From Candidatus Omnitrophota bacterium (GTDB lineage Bacteria > Omnitrophota > Gorgyraeia > 1-14-0-20-64-10), in contig JAHFFF010000045.1 in NCBI GenBank assembly GCA_023248095.1, positions 1 to 11,001 on the forward strand: a DNA stretch of 11,001 nucleotides, in the 5' to 3' direction. The position numbers and the translations under genes were made by a program. A model generated the notes under the pieces. It was not told the DNA's origin. It made no database searches and saw only the letters and a program-made list of their open reading frames with translations. This document shows positions 4,733 through 11,001 of this stretch, in pieces; position 1 is the stretch's first letter, and each line of letters starts with the position of its first letter.

Positions 4733-7480
4733 TTATGCCCCGGTCTGCACGGCTTCCAGCCGGGCGGCGAATTCCTCCAATCCGCCAGAGATCACATCGC
4801 TGGGCACATTCAAGAGAACCAAGATCTCACGCAACTGCTCTATGAATGTGGCCCCTTGGGGAGACTGCGGTAGGATGGCTACCCTGAACCTATCCTTAAG
4901 GTCAGGCCTTTCAGCCAATTCCTTAAGTTGTTCGGCTTCCCCTGAAGTTCCGTAATAGTGGGCTACCTGCGCACCCCGCATCTTTAAGTGCTGAAGGGTT
5001 TCCAAGGGGTTGCGATCGATCAGGATGTGCTCTTGCTCCAGGAAGGCAAGGTACTCGATGAGGCCAAATTGCGCGGCGACACTCGGGCCGATGACCACCC
5101 ATTTCATCTCCGGGGTTGCTGCCTTCGCCTTCACCCACAGCTTCGCAAGGGCATCTGCCTGATATTCTTCCAGCCCGGAATGACCGTTCCCCGGAAAAGA
5201 AGGAGGTTCTTGGAATGGCTTGAGTCCGCGAACTTGAACGGGACTGGCGATGATCGTGGTTAATTTCTCTATCAGGAGACCGGTCTGTCCCTCCAGATAC
5301 GACTGCTGGTCCGCCCGTGGCCCAATCAACCCCGGATACCGGGATAGCTCCTCGAGAATGGACCAAGCTTCCTGCAGGGAGATCCTTCCGTAGCTGAGCC
5401 TTCCTCCCCGGTATGCCTCCTCCGCATCGCCCAACAATGTCACGAGATCCTCCACCGGATCAGGCACCGATCCATCTCCGTACACGTGCATCCCATCCGC
5501 AAGATGCGGGTAAATCGGCCTTAAGGCCTCCAGCAGCTCTGCCCTGAACGCTGCGACTCGGTCCGCCGTATCCTCCTCCAATCCCGCACCGGTCACCGCA
5601 CCCCCTTGTTCAGCGGGCCGCTCAGCCGCAATCAAGGCGCGGTAGTTGTATTGAAGCAGTGTTGGGTAGCTGACCCCTGTCCCTTTAACCAACTTCTCGG
5701 CCGTGGGAACGCCGGGGTGCTGCCGCAGGAACCCCAGGATGGCCTCTTCCACGCTCAGGTAGATCGGCCGGCCCGGCGGGTTGGCCGCTGCACGCCAATC
5801 ATTCTGTTCCTTCACCCACTCCCGCCACTTGGACCGAGAAACCGTGGAGGTCGGAATCCTTATCCCTCTTGCCAAACTGCTCATGGTCAGCAACCCGCCG
5901 GGGTAAGTCTGCAGGAAATCCCGGACAGCTTCCTCCACACTGAAGTAAATCTTCCGTCTCGGGGGTTTCTCCGTCACCCTGTGTTGATTCTGCAGATCCC
6001 TCATGGCCTGGTAATTGTGGCGCCGCAGTGTCTGCTCACTGATCTTCGCCCGCTTGGCCAGCTGTTTCGGACTTATCAGACCTCCGGGATGTTTCTCCAG
6101 CACCTGTTCGATCGCCTTGGCAGGGTCGGCTACCCGTTCCCTGTGTTCATTGAATTGGATGCTGGCATTTTTCAGCAGACCTAGGAAGAACTCTTTATGC
6201 TGGTAAAAGACCTGCTGCGAAACACCCAACAGCTTCGGAAGTTCCTGAGTCTTCACCCGCCGGCCGGAGTATCGCTGAAGCCGCGGCCGGATATAGTCAA
6301 GGTAAGCCTGGCCAAACGGCTGCTCGGAATTCTCTGCGGCCTCCTCCATTCCGGCGGATGGATACTTCTCGATTCCGTCGGGTTGGCCATTGGTGAACTT
6401 GACGATCTCCAGCGTGCTGTTTTGATAGCGGGCGTAGCCCCATCGGCCAAATTTGGACCGGATGCCGGCGTAGATGTTGTGGACCTTATTCACCAAGGTC
6501 GGATCGCCGGTCTGTTCCAGCAATTTCCGATGCCACCAGGCCGTCGGCAGATGGAAATGGGAGGTTAGGATGAGGGTGTTCTCCGGAAGGCCGAGGTCCC
6601 GGAGGAATTGCTTGACGCTGTTCCCGTTGTAATCGCCGCCGTCCACCGCTTGGTGAATGATCGGGTCCATTTCCGAAACCGGCTTTAGGAAACTAGACAT
6701 GTCCGCGGCCTGAACCCGACCGAGGCCGGCCCCCAGGATCGGCCCGGCATGCACGAAAACCAACCCGTCCGCAACCAGCAGGATCGGGCTCCCTATGAGG
6801 AACTTGCTGTACTTGGCCACATATTCCACACCGTACCAGCGCTCCAATTCCGAAAAATAGGCCTGGCCTATTTTGAAAGATCCCCTGTGCCAATTCCTTT
6901 GCACCGCCAGCGTCGGCCGGTCGTGATTCCCAAGCATGTAATAGATACGGGTGGGATATCGGATCTTCAACTCCATGAGTCTCTGCATGAGGCCGACGGA
7001 GGAATCCATCTCGGCCCACTCTGATTCGTCCTCCCAATGCACAGCATCCCCGGAAAGTATGAGGATGCTGTTCTCATCCTCCAAGCCCTCTCGCTCCAGG
7101 ACCCGCTGCAAAATCCCTCCGTAACTGTGAAGGTCTCCCACGAAGACGATTCGCTTGTCGGGCGGTAATTCACGCAGATCCACGATGTTTCCGCGCTGGT
7201 ATCCGCCATTCTGAGCCATCCCCTTCTGCATCGCATCAAGGAACCGCTCGAGTTGCGGAACCGCCTCTGTTTTTGGAAGAGGTTCCGTCTTCTCTTCCAG
7301 TCCGGTGACGGCGGCGCCTTTAAGGGTTTCCTCCAGCCCGGCGCTGCGGGTTTCCCTCTCCTGTCCCTGCCGGAGTGCATCGTCAGCCTCGGCAGGCAGC
7401 TCCCATGCTAGCTGTCCGGCGATTAGAAAACCGGCCAGAAAGCGGGCAATAAGCGATGTCCTTTCTTGCTGGGGTTTCAT
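4733..7480 (-). CDS. Exported multidomain protein: PPP/ApaH-like metallophosphatase, HTH-like repeats, Rossmann-like C-terminal segment, GLEE motifs
   Basis: A 915-residue protein I do not recognise as a named gene. It starts with a likely signal peptide: basic residues, core FLAGFLIAGQLAW, then LPAEA|DD near residue 32. Residues 110-365 form a calcineurin-like phosphatase of the PPP/ApaH type with all metal motifs: GDLHSYGG (Asp116, His118), SGDAVHW (Asp145), GNHD (Asn185, His186), VHAGP (His244) and SHFH (His308 or 310). The second motif has lost the usual 'DRG'. Residues 390-620 hold about four repeats of roughly 60 residues, each with a helix-turn-helix-like core such as LAKRAKISEQTLRRH; two begin IY(F/L)SVEEA. 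Residues 640-750 are helical and unassigned. Residues 790-895 look Rossmann-like: WVVIGPS, then HILIDRNPLETLQ, loosely like TrkA-N. GLEE occurs at 48, 60, 633, 769 and 900, between segments. The ATG is the first possible start (in-frame TAG two codons upstream) and has no good ribosome site. Substrate and role are unknown. Confidence 0.88.
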   Translation of the reverse strand: MKPQQERTSLIARFLAGFLIAGQLAWELPAEADDALRQGQERETRSAGLEETLKGAAVTGLEEKTEPLPKTEAVPQLERFLDAMQKGMAQNGGYQRGNIVDLRELPPDKRIVFVGDLHSYGGILQRVLEREGLEDENSILILSGDAVHWEDESEWAEMDSSVGLMQRLMELKIRYPTRIYYMLGNHDRPTLAVQRNWHRGSFKIGQAYFSELERWYGVEYVAKYSKFLIGSPILLVADGLVFVHAGPILGAGLGRVQAADMSSFLKPVSEMDPIIHQAVDGGDYNGNSVKQFLRDLGLPENTLILTSHFHLPTAWWHRKLLEQTGDPTLVNKVHNIYAGIRSKFGRWGYARYQNSTLEIVKFTNGQPDGIEKYPSAGMEEAAENSEQPFGQAYLDYIRPRLQRYSGRRVKTQELPKLLGVSQQVFYQHKEFFLGLLKNASIQFNEHRERVADPAKAIEQVLEKHPGGLISPKQLAKRAKISEQTLRRHNYQAMRDLQNQHRVTEKPPRRKIYFSVEEAVRDFLQTYPGGLLTMSSLARGIRIPTSTVSRSKWREWVKEQNDWRAAANPPGRPIYLSVEEAILGFLRQHPGVPTAEKLVKGTGVSYPTLLQYNYRALIAAERPAEQGGAVTGAGLEEDTADRVAAFRAELLEALRPIYPHLADGMHVYGDGSVPDPVEDLVTLLGDAEEAYRGGRLSYGRISLQEAWSILEELSRYPGLIGPRADQQSYLEGQTGLLIEKLTTIIASPVQVRGLKPFQEPPSFPGNGHSGLEEYQADALAKLWVKAKAATPEMKWVVIGPSVAAQFGLIEYLAFLEQEHILIDRNPLETLQHLKMRGAQVAHYYGTSGEAEQLKELAERPDLKDRFRVAILPQSPQGATFIEQLREILVLLNVPSDVISGGLEEFAARLEAVQTGA

Positions 7481-7481
7481 A

Positions 7482-7518
7482 TACTAAAAGGATACCTGTC
7501 TGCCGCGGTGAGCGTCAA
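7482..7518 (-). promoter_or_regulatory. Possible promoter giving a leaderless mRNA for the 915-codon gene
   Basis: TTGACG (7518-7513), an 18-nt spacer and TATCCT (7494-7489) place the start near 7482, about two bases before the ATG. This fits the missing ribosome site. The -10 box is only a fair match. Confidence 0.35.
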
Positions 7519-7523
7519 CAAAA

Positions 7524-7556
7524 TATGCGGCTATATAATACTACTTACTATGCGGC
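7524..7556. repeat. Two 8-bp direct repeats in the intergenic gap
   Basis: TATGCGGC (plus strand) occurs at 7524-7531 and 7549-7556, 25 bp apart and flanking the AT-rich core. It could be a pair of protein sites on one DNA face or simply chance. Confidence 0.3.
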
Positions 7557-7562
7557 GAGCAA
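7535..7562 (-). promoter_or_regulatory. Alternative promoter in the gyrA/tRNA-915-codon-gene gap
   Basis: TTGCTC (7562-7557), a 16-nt spacer and TATTAT (7540-7535) would give an untranslated leader of about 50 nt. The region is AT-rich compared with its surroundings. It is weaker at -35 but better at -10 than the site nearer the ATG. Confidence 0.28.
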
Positions 7563-7578
7563 GCTGGTGCTTAACAAG

Positions 7579-7653
7579 CGTCCCCAACGGGATTCGAACC
7601 CGTGTTGCAGCCTTGAAAGGGCCGCGTCCTAGACCGGGCTAGACGATGGGGAC
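7579..7653 (-). tRNA. tRNA-Glu (anticodon TTC), overlapping the 3' end of gyrA
   Basis: All four arms can be folded. The acceptor is GTCCCCA/TGGGGAC, identical to E. coli tRNA-Glu at six of seven pairs. The D arm runs GTCTAG to AGGAC. The anticodon stem CGGCC/GGCTG carries loop CTTTCAA with anticodon TTC. The T arm is ACGGG-TTCGAAT-CCCGT and the discriminator is G. CCA is not encoded and must be added. The first 25 nt are also the last seven codons and TAG stop of gyrA, plus one base of the codon before. I found no convincing promoter between gyrA and the tRNA, so it is probably cut out of a gyrBA transcript. No clear terminator follows. Confidence 0.95.
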
Positions 7654-10109
7654 GAAGAGGGAGAGGAGTCGCCGTTGGATTCCTCTTCGGGGATGACGGT
7701 TGCTACGGCGGCCAGGGTATCCTTGGCGCCGAGGCGCATGAGCCGCACCCCTTGGGCGGCGCGGCCGGTGGTGCGGATCTCTTTGACGGGACAACGGATG
7801 AGCTGGCCCTGTTGGGTAATCAGCATCACCTCGTCCTTATCGGCTACCGTCAGCAATGTCAGCGCCTCGCCGTTCTTCTTGGTGACCTTAAGGTTGATGA
7901 TCCCTTTACCTCCGCGGGACTGGCTGCGGTACTGATCCACCGGCGTCCGCTTGCCGAACCCGTTGGCGGTGACGGTCAGCACCGTTGTCCCTTTCGTGCA
8001 GAAGGTCATGCCGACCACCTCATCCTTCTTGGCCAGCGTGATCGCCTTGACCCCTTTGGCGCCGCGGCCCATGTCGCGCACCTGGGCCTCTGGAAAACGG
8101 ATCGCCTTGCCCTGCCGGGTCGCCAGCAGCAACTCCTGATGCCCGTCGTCGCTGAGCAGAACGCGGATCAAGGAATCCCCCTGCTCCAGGCCAATTCCGA
8201 TGATGCCGCCACGGCGCGGATGGCCGTAGGCCGATAACGAGGTCTTTTTGATCTGTCCCTTGGCCGTGAGCATGATCAGGAACTGCTCTTCCTTGAATTC
8301 CCGCACCGGCATGAAGGCGGCCATCTGTTCGCCGGAAGCCACCTCGATCAAGTTGATAAGAGCCTTCCCCTTGGCCTGCCTGGATGCCTGTGGGATGTCG
8401 AAGACCCTGAGCCAGAAAACCCGTCCCTTGTCGGTAAAGCAGAGCACGTAGTCGTGCGTCGAGGCGACGAACAGATGCTCCATGAAATCTTCTTCCTTCA
8501 AGTCGCCGCCGGTCACCCCCTTGCCGCCGCGACCCTGCTTGCGATAGGCGGAAACCGGCAAGCGCTTGATGTAGCCGGAATGGGAGATGATGATCACCAC
8601 ATCTTCTTCGGCGATGAGATCCTCGATCTCCATCTCCTTGGCCTCGGCCACGATCTGCGTGCGGCGCTCATCGCCGTACTTCTTGGCCACTTCCCGAAGC
8701 TCCTCCTTGATGATGGTCAGCACCTTCATCTCGGAGGCCAGGATCGCCTGCAGCTCGCTGATCCGCTTAAGGAGCTCCAGATATTCCTGCTCGATCTTCG
8801 AACGCTCCAGCGCCGTCAGGCGCCGAAGTTGCATCTCCAGAATCGCCTGCGCCTGAATCGCCGAGAGATCGTACTCCTTGATCAGCGCGGCCTTGGCCTC
8901 TTCCTCGCTCTTGGAGCGTCGGATCAGCTTGATGATCGCATCCAGGTGGGCCAGCGCAATCTTCAACCCCTCCAGGATGTGCGCCCGCTCCTGCGCCTTC
9001 CGCAGCTCGAAGCGGGTCCGCCGGATCACCACCTGCTTGCGATGCTCGATGTAGACTTGGATCAGCTGCTTGAGCGTGCAAACACGGGGCCGGCTGTCGA
9101 CGAGGGCCAGCAGGATCACGCCGAAGGTGCCCTCGAGCTGCGTGTGTTTGAACAGTTGGTTGAGGATCACCTGGCCGTTGGCATCCCGCTTCAGGTCGAT
9201 CACAACCCGCAGCCCGTCCTTGTCCGACTCATCGCGCAAATCGGAAATCCCTTCCAGCTTTTTGTCGCGCACCAGGCCCGCGATTGCCTCCAGGAGGGTC
9301 GCCTTGTTGACCTGATAGGGGATCTCGGTGACGATGATGGAGTCCTTGCCCCCTTTGCCCGATTCGATGTGCGCCTTCGCCCGGGTCTTGATCAACCCTC
9401 GGCCGGTCGTGTAGGCATCCACGATCCCCTGCTTGCCGGTGATCAACCCTCCCGTTGGGAAATCGGGGCCGCGAATCAGCTTCATCAGCTCCTTGATCTC
9501 AATCTCTGGATTATCGATTGCCGCGATGATCCCCTCCGCCAGCTCATTCAGGTTGTGCGGCGGAATGTTGGTAGCCATGCCGACCGCGATCCCGCTCGAG
9601 CCATTGGCCAGCAGGTTCGGGAATCCGGCCGGAAGCACCCGAGGCTCCATTGTAGATTCGTCGAAGTTGGGAAGGAAGTCGACCGTCTCCTTATCGATAT
9701 CCGCCAAGAGGGTTTCGGCGATCGCCTCCAGGCGGGCTTCCGTATACCGGTAGGCAGCCGGTGGATCGCCGTCGATGGATCCAAAATTCCCCTGACCGTC
9801 GACCAGCAGATAGCGCAAGTTCCACGGCTGAGCCAAGCGGACCAGCGCGTCATAGACGGCGGCATCCCCGTGCGGATGGTACTTCTTGAGCACCTCGCCA
9901 ACGATTCCGGCGCACTTGGTGTAGCGATGGGTGTGCACTAGCCCTTCGTTGAGCATCGCGTACAGGATGCGGCGCTGGACCGGTTTGAGACCGTCCCGCG
10001 CATCCGGAAGGGCCCGCCCGACGATGACCGACATCGCGTAGGAGATGTAGGAATCCTTCATCTCCTGCTCAATCGCGATTGGGATGATCTGTTCGTTACG
10101 CGTATACAT
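7629..10109 (-). CDS. gyrA: DNA gyrase subunit A (GyrA)
   Basis: The breakage-rejoining subunit of gyrase, which introduces negative supercoils with GyrB. The 826 residues cover the winged-helix/tower region and the six-bladed C-terminal DNA-wrapping domain. Catalytic Tyr122 is in AAYRYTE. The quinolone region reads HPHGDAAVYD (residues 78-87), with Ala at position 83 and Asp at 87; numbering coincides with E. coli. The GyrA box is QGRGGKG (525-531), which distinguishes gyrase from topoisomerase IV. Wrapping-blade repeats (GRGAKGVKAI, SRGGKGIINL, GRAAQGVRLM) follow. The last 16 residues are a Ser/Pro tail; its end is encoded inside the tRNA-Glu gene. The ATG is 5 nt after gyrB, with only a weak GGA upstream, so it is probably coupled to gyrB. 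Confidence 0.98.
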   Translation of the reverse strand: MYTRNEQIIPIAIEQEMKDSYISYAMSVIVGRALPDARDGLKPVQRRILYAMLNEGLVHTHRYTKCAGIVGEVLKKYHPHGDAAVYDALVRLAQPWNLRYLLVDGQGNFGSIDGDPPAAYRYTEARLEAIAETLLADIDKETVDFLPNFDESTMEPRVLPAGFPNLLANGSSGIAVGMATNIPPHNLNELAEGIIAAIDNPEIEIKELMKLIRGPDFPTGGLITGKQGIVDAYTTGRGLIKTRAKAHIESGKGGKDSIIVTEIPYQVNKATLLEAIAGLVRDKKLEGISDLRDESDKDGLRVVIDLKRDANGQVILNQLFKHTQLEGTFGVILLALVDSRPRVCTLKQLIQVYIEHRKQVVIRRTRFELRKAQERAHILEGLKIALAHLDAIIKLIRRSKSEEEAKAALIKEYDLSAIQAQAILEMQLRRLTALERSKIEQEYLELLKRISELQAILASEMKVLTIIKEELREVAKKYGDERRTQIVAEAKEMEIEDLIAEEDVVIIISHSGYIKRLPVSAYRKQGRGGKGVTGGDLKEEDFMEHLFVASTHDYVLCFTDKGRVFWLRVFDIPQASRQAKGKALINLIEVASGEQMAAFMPVREFKEEQFLIMLTAKGQIKKTSLSAYGHPRRGGIIGIGLEQGDSLIRVLLSDDGHQELLLATRQGKAIRFPEAQVRDMGRGAKGVKAITLAKKDEVVGMTFCTKGTTVLTVTANGFGKRTPVDQYRSQSRGGKGIINLKVTKKNGEALTLLTVADKDEVMLITQQGQLIRCPVKEIRTTGRAAQGVRLMRLGAKDTLAAVATVIPEEESNGDSSPSSSPSSSPV

Positions 10110-10114
10110 GGGAT

Positions 10115-11001
10115 TTACACGTCCAGGAACCGAACATTGGGTGCATGCTCCTCAATGAAGGCACGCCGAGGCTCCACCTCATCCCCCATCAAGGTGGTGA
10201 ACATCCTTTCGGCCTCAACAGCGTCGTCCATGGTAACCTTCTGCAGCGTGCGCTTATCTGGATCCATGGTGGTCTCCCAGAGCTGGGTTGGATTCATCTC
10301 ACCCAAACCTTTGTACCGCTGTATCTGCAGTCCCTGCCGGCCCAGATTCTTGACCACCTGCAGGAGCTCTGCATGCGAGCCTGCCGCGATCGTCTCCTTC
10401 TCCCCTTTCAGCTTAAAAAGGGGCGAACCGACTGAGGCCTGAGAGGTGGCGTCTTTCTTGCCCTCTTTTTTGGCCCCCTTCCTCGGGGTCAACACCGCAG
10501 CAACCTCCTCTGCTGTTTCGAAATCTTTGAGATCCACGCCGAACTTCTCCAGCTTGGAGGCTAACTCGTTTAGTTCAGTTGCCTCAAAGATCTCCAGGCT
10601 GTCGACCTCTTTCTCTGCCTTGTTGAGTTTGGCCAGTTCGTCGTCTGAATAGACAAAATGGGTATCATCACCCACTTTCACCCTAAAAATTGGGTATTTT
10701 TTGGTTTTCGGGTGCCTCTTATCCAGGAAATTCTGAATGTTCACTCCCTTTTTCCTAATTGACCGCCCCAGGTGATCTACCTCGGTCAGCAGGCGCAGGA
10801 GTTCTTTTGCCTGGGTTTCCGTGTAATCTTTCTTCTGTTTGATATGGGTCAGGAGAACCCCTTCCAATCCCAAATCAAACAGGATGTCGTTCAGGCTGGT
10901 TTCGTTGTAAACGTACTCCTCTCTTTTCCCACGTTTAATCTTATAGAGTGGCGGCTGGGCGATGTAAATGTAGCCCTGCTTGATCAATTCCTGAAGCTGA
11001 C
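10115..11001 (-). CDS. gyrB: DNA gyrase subunit B, C-terminal part (5' end outside window)
   Basis: The last 295 or so residues of GyrB, open at the window edge; the TTG near 10987 is an internal Leu codon, not a start. GYIYIAQPPLYKI is the end of the TOPRIM domain. IQRYKGLGEMNPTQLWETTMD and MGDEVEPRRAFIE are the conserved tail that contacts GyrA. Between them lie about 170 residues where Bacillus-type GyrB has fewer than 20. This is the insert of E. coli-type GyrB, here Lys/Glu-rich with a low-complexity linker (PRKGAKKEGKKDA). The DNA from about 10500 to 11001 is near 47% GC, well below the roughly 60% of gyrA. The stop is 5 nt before gyrA, so both subunits come from one mRNA. Confidence 0.97.
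   Translation of the reverse strand, partial: QLQELIKQGYIYIAQPPLYKIKRGKREEYVYNETSLNDILFDLGLEGVLLTHIKQKKDYTETQAKELLRLLTEVDHLGRSIRKKGVNIQNFLDKRHPKTKKYPIFRVKVGDDTHFVYSDDELAKLNKAEKEVDSLEIFEATELNELASKLEKFGVDLKDFETAEEVAAVLTPRKGAKKEGKKDATSQASVGSPLFKLKGEKETIAAGSHAELLQVVKNLGRQGLQIQRYKGLGEMNPTQLWETTMDPDKRTLQKVTMDDAVEAERMFTTLMGDEVEPRRAFIEEHAPNVRFLDV

Noticed and set aside
4923..5366. Alternative minus-strand frame inside the 915-codon gene as a separate gene or frameshift sign
   Set aside because: The main frame is continuous and keeps sensible secondary structure throughout. The alternative is Gly/Arg/Ser-rich with no motif.
7560..7578. Rho-independent terminator after the tRNA
   Set aside because: Only a 4-bp AAGC/GCTT hairpin is visible and no T-run follows.
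8454..9941. A 495-codon open frame on the plus strand, antisense to gyrA
   Set aside because: It is the mirror of a strongly conserved gyrA. Its translation is rich in His, Leu, Asp and Arg without any domain pattern, as expected for an antisense frame in GC-rich DNA.
10985..10987. TTG as the start of a short gyrB-like gene
   Set aside because: The frame is open to the window edge and the residues before it (QLQE) fit the GyrB TOPRIM end, so this is an internal Leu codon.
1..11001. CRISPR arrays, insertion sequences, phage or toxin-antitoxin genes
   Set aside because: No regularly spaced repeats, transposase motifs or terminal inverted repeats were seen on either strand.

Overview
All recognisable genes in this window lie on the minus strand. 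GC is about 60% over most of it. The organism is a Gram-negative-type bacterium: it has lpxA for lipid A, a probable LolA-like periplasmic protein, and a GyrB with the long C-terminal insert seen in E. coli-type gyrases. The phylum cannot be fixed from the sequence. The repeated GLEE motif in the 915-residue protein and the mixed gene set give me an unverified impression of an uncultured PVC-type lineage such as Omnitrophota; treat that as a guess.

In transcription order (high to low coordinates) the layout is as follows. (1) The 3' part of gyrB, then gyrA 5 nt later, both subunits of DNA gyrase. (2) A tRNA-Glu(TTC) gene whose first 25 nt are also the last codons and stop codon of gyrA. (3) A 98-nt AT-rich intergenic stretch with two possible promoters and a short direct repeat. 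(4) A 915-codon gene for a probable exported protein with a PPP/ApaH-like metallophosphatase domain, tandem helix-turn-helix-like repeats, a Rossmann-like C-terminal segment and five GLEE motifs. (5) rsmI (16S rRNA 2'-O-methyltransferase) and lpxA (lipid A acyltransferase), which overlap. (6) The pyrimidine operon pyrR-pyrB-pyrC and a coupled downstream gene for a small exported protein that runs off the window.

The best regulatory signal is the 120-nt leader in front of pyrR. A near-consensus promoter sits in the 3' end of lpxA, with a perfect 12-bp palindrome over its -10 box. Next come a PyrR-binding RNA hairpin, a strong Shine-Dalgarno sequence at the base of that hairpin, a 24-codon leader ORF that starts 5 nt later, and a 15-bp rho-independent terminator lying wholly inside the leader ORF. 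The leader ORF stop overlaps the pyrR GTG start (GTGA). I see no antiterminator. The layout suggests that a translating ribosome keeps the terminator open, and that PyrR bound with UMP/UTP hides the ribosome site so the terminator forms. As I recall, a ribosome-dependent mechanism without antiterminator was proposed for the Thermus pyr cluster. Every junction from the leader ORF through pyrR, pyrB and pyrC to the last gene is a 4-nt ATGA or GTGA overlap, so the whole operon looks translationally coupled.

No CRISPR array, insertion sequence, phage gene or rRNA was seen. No stretch longer than about 125 nt lacks a gene.
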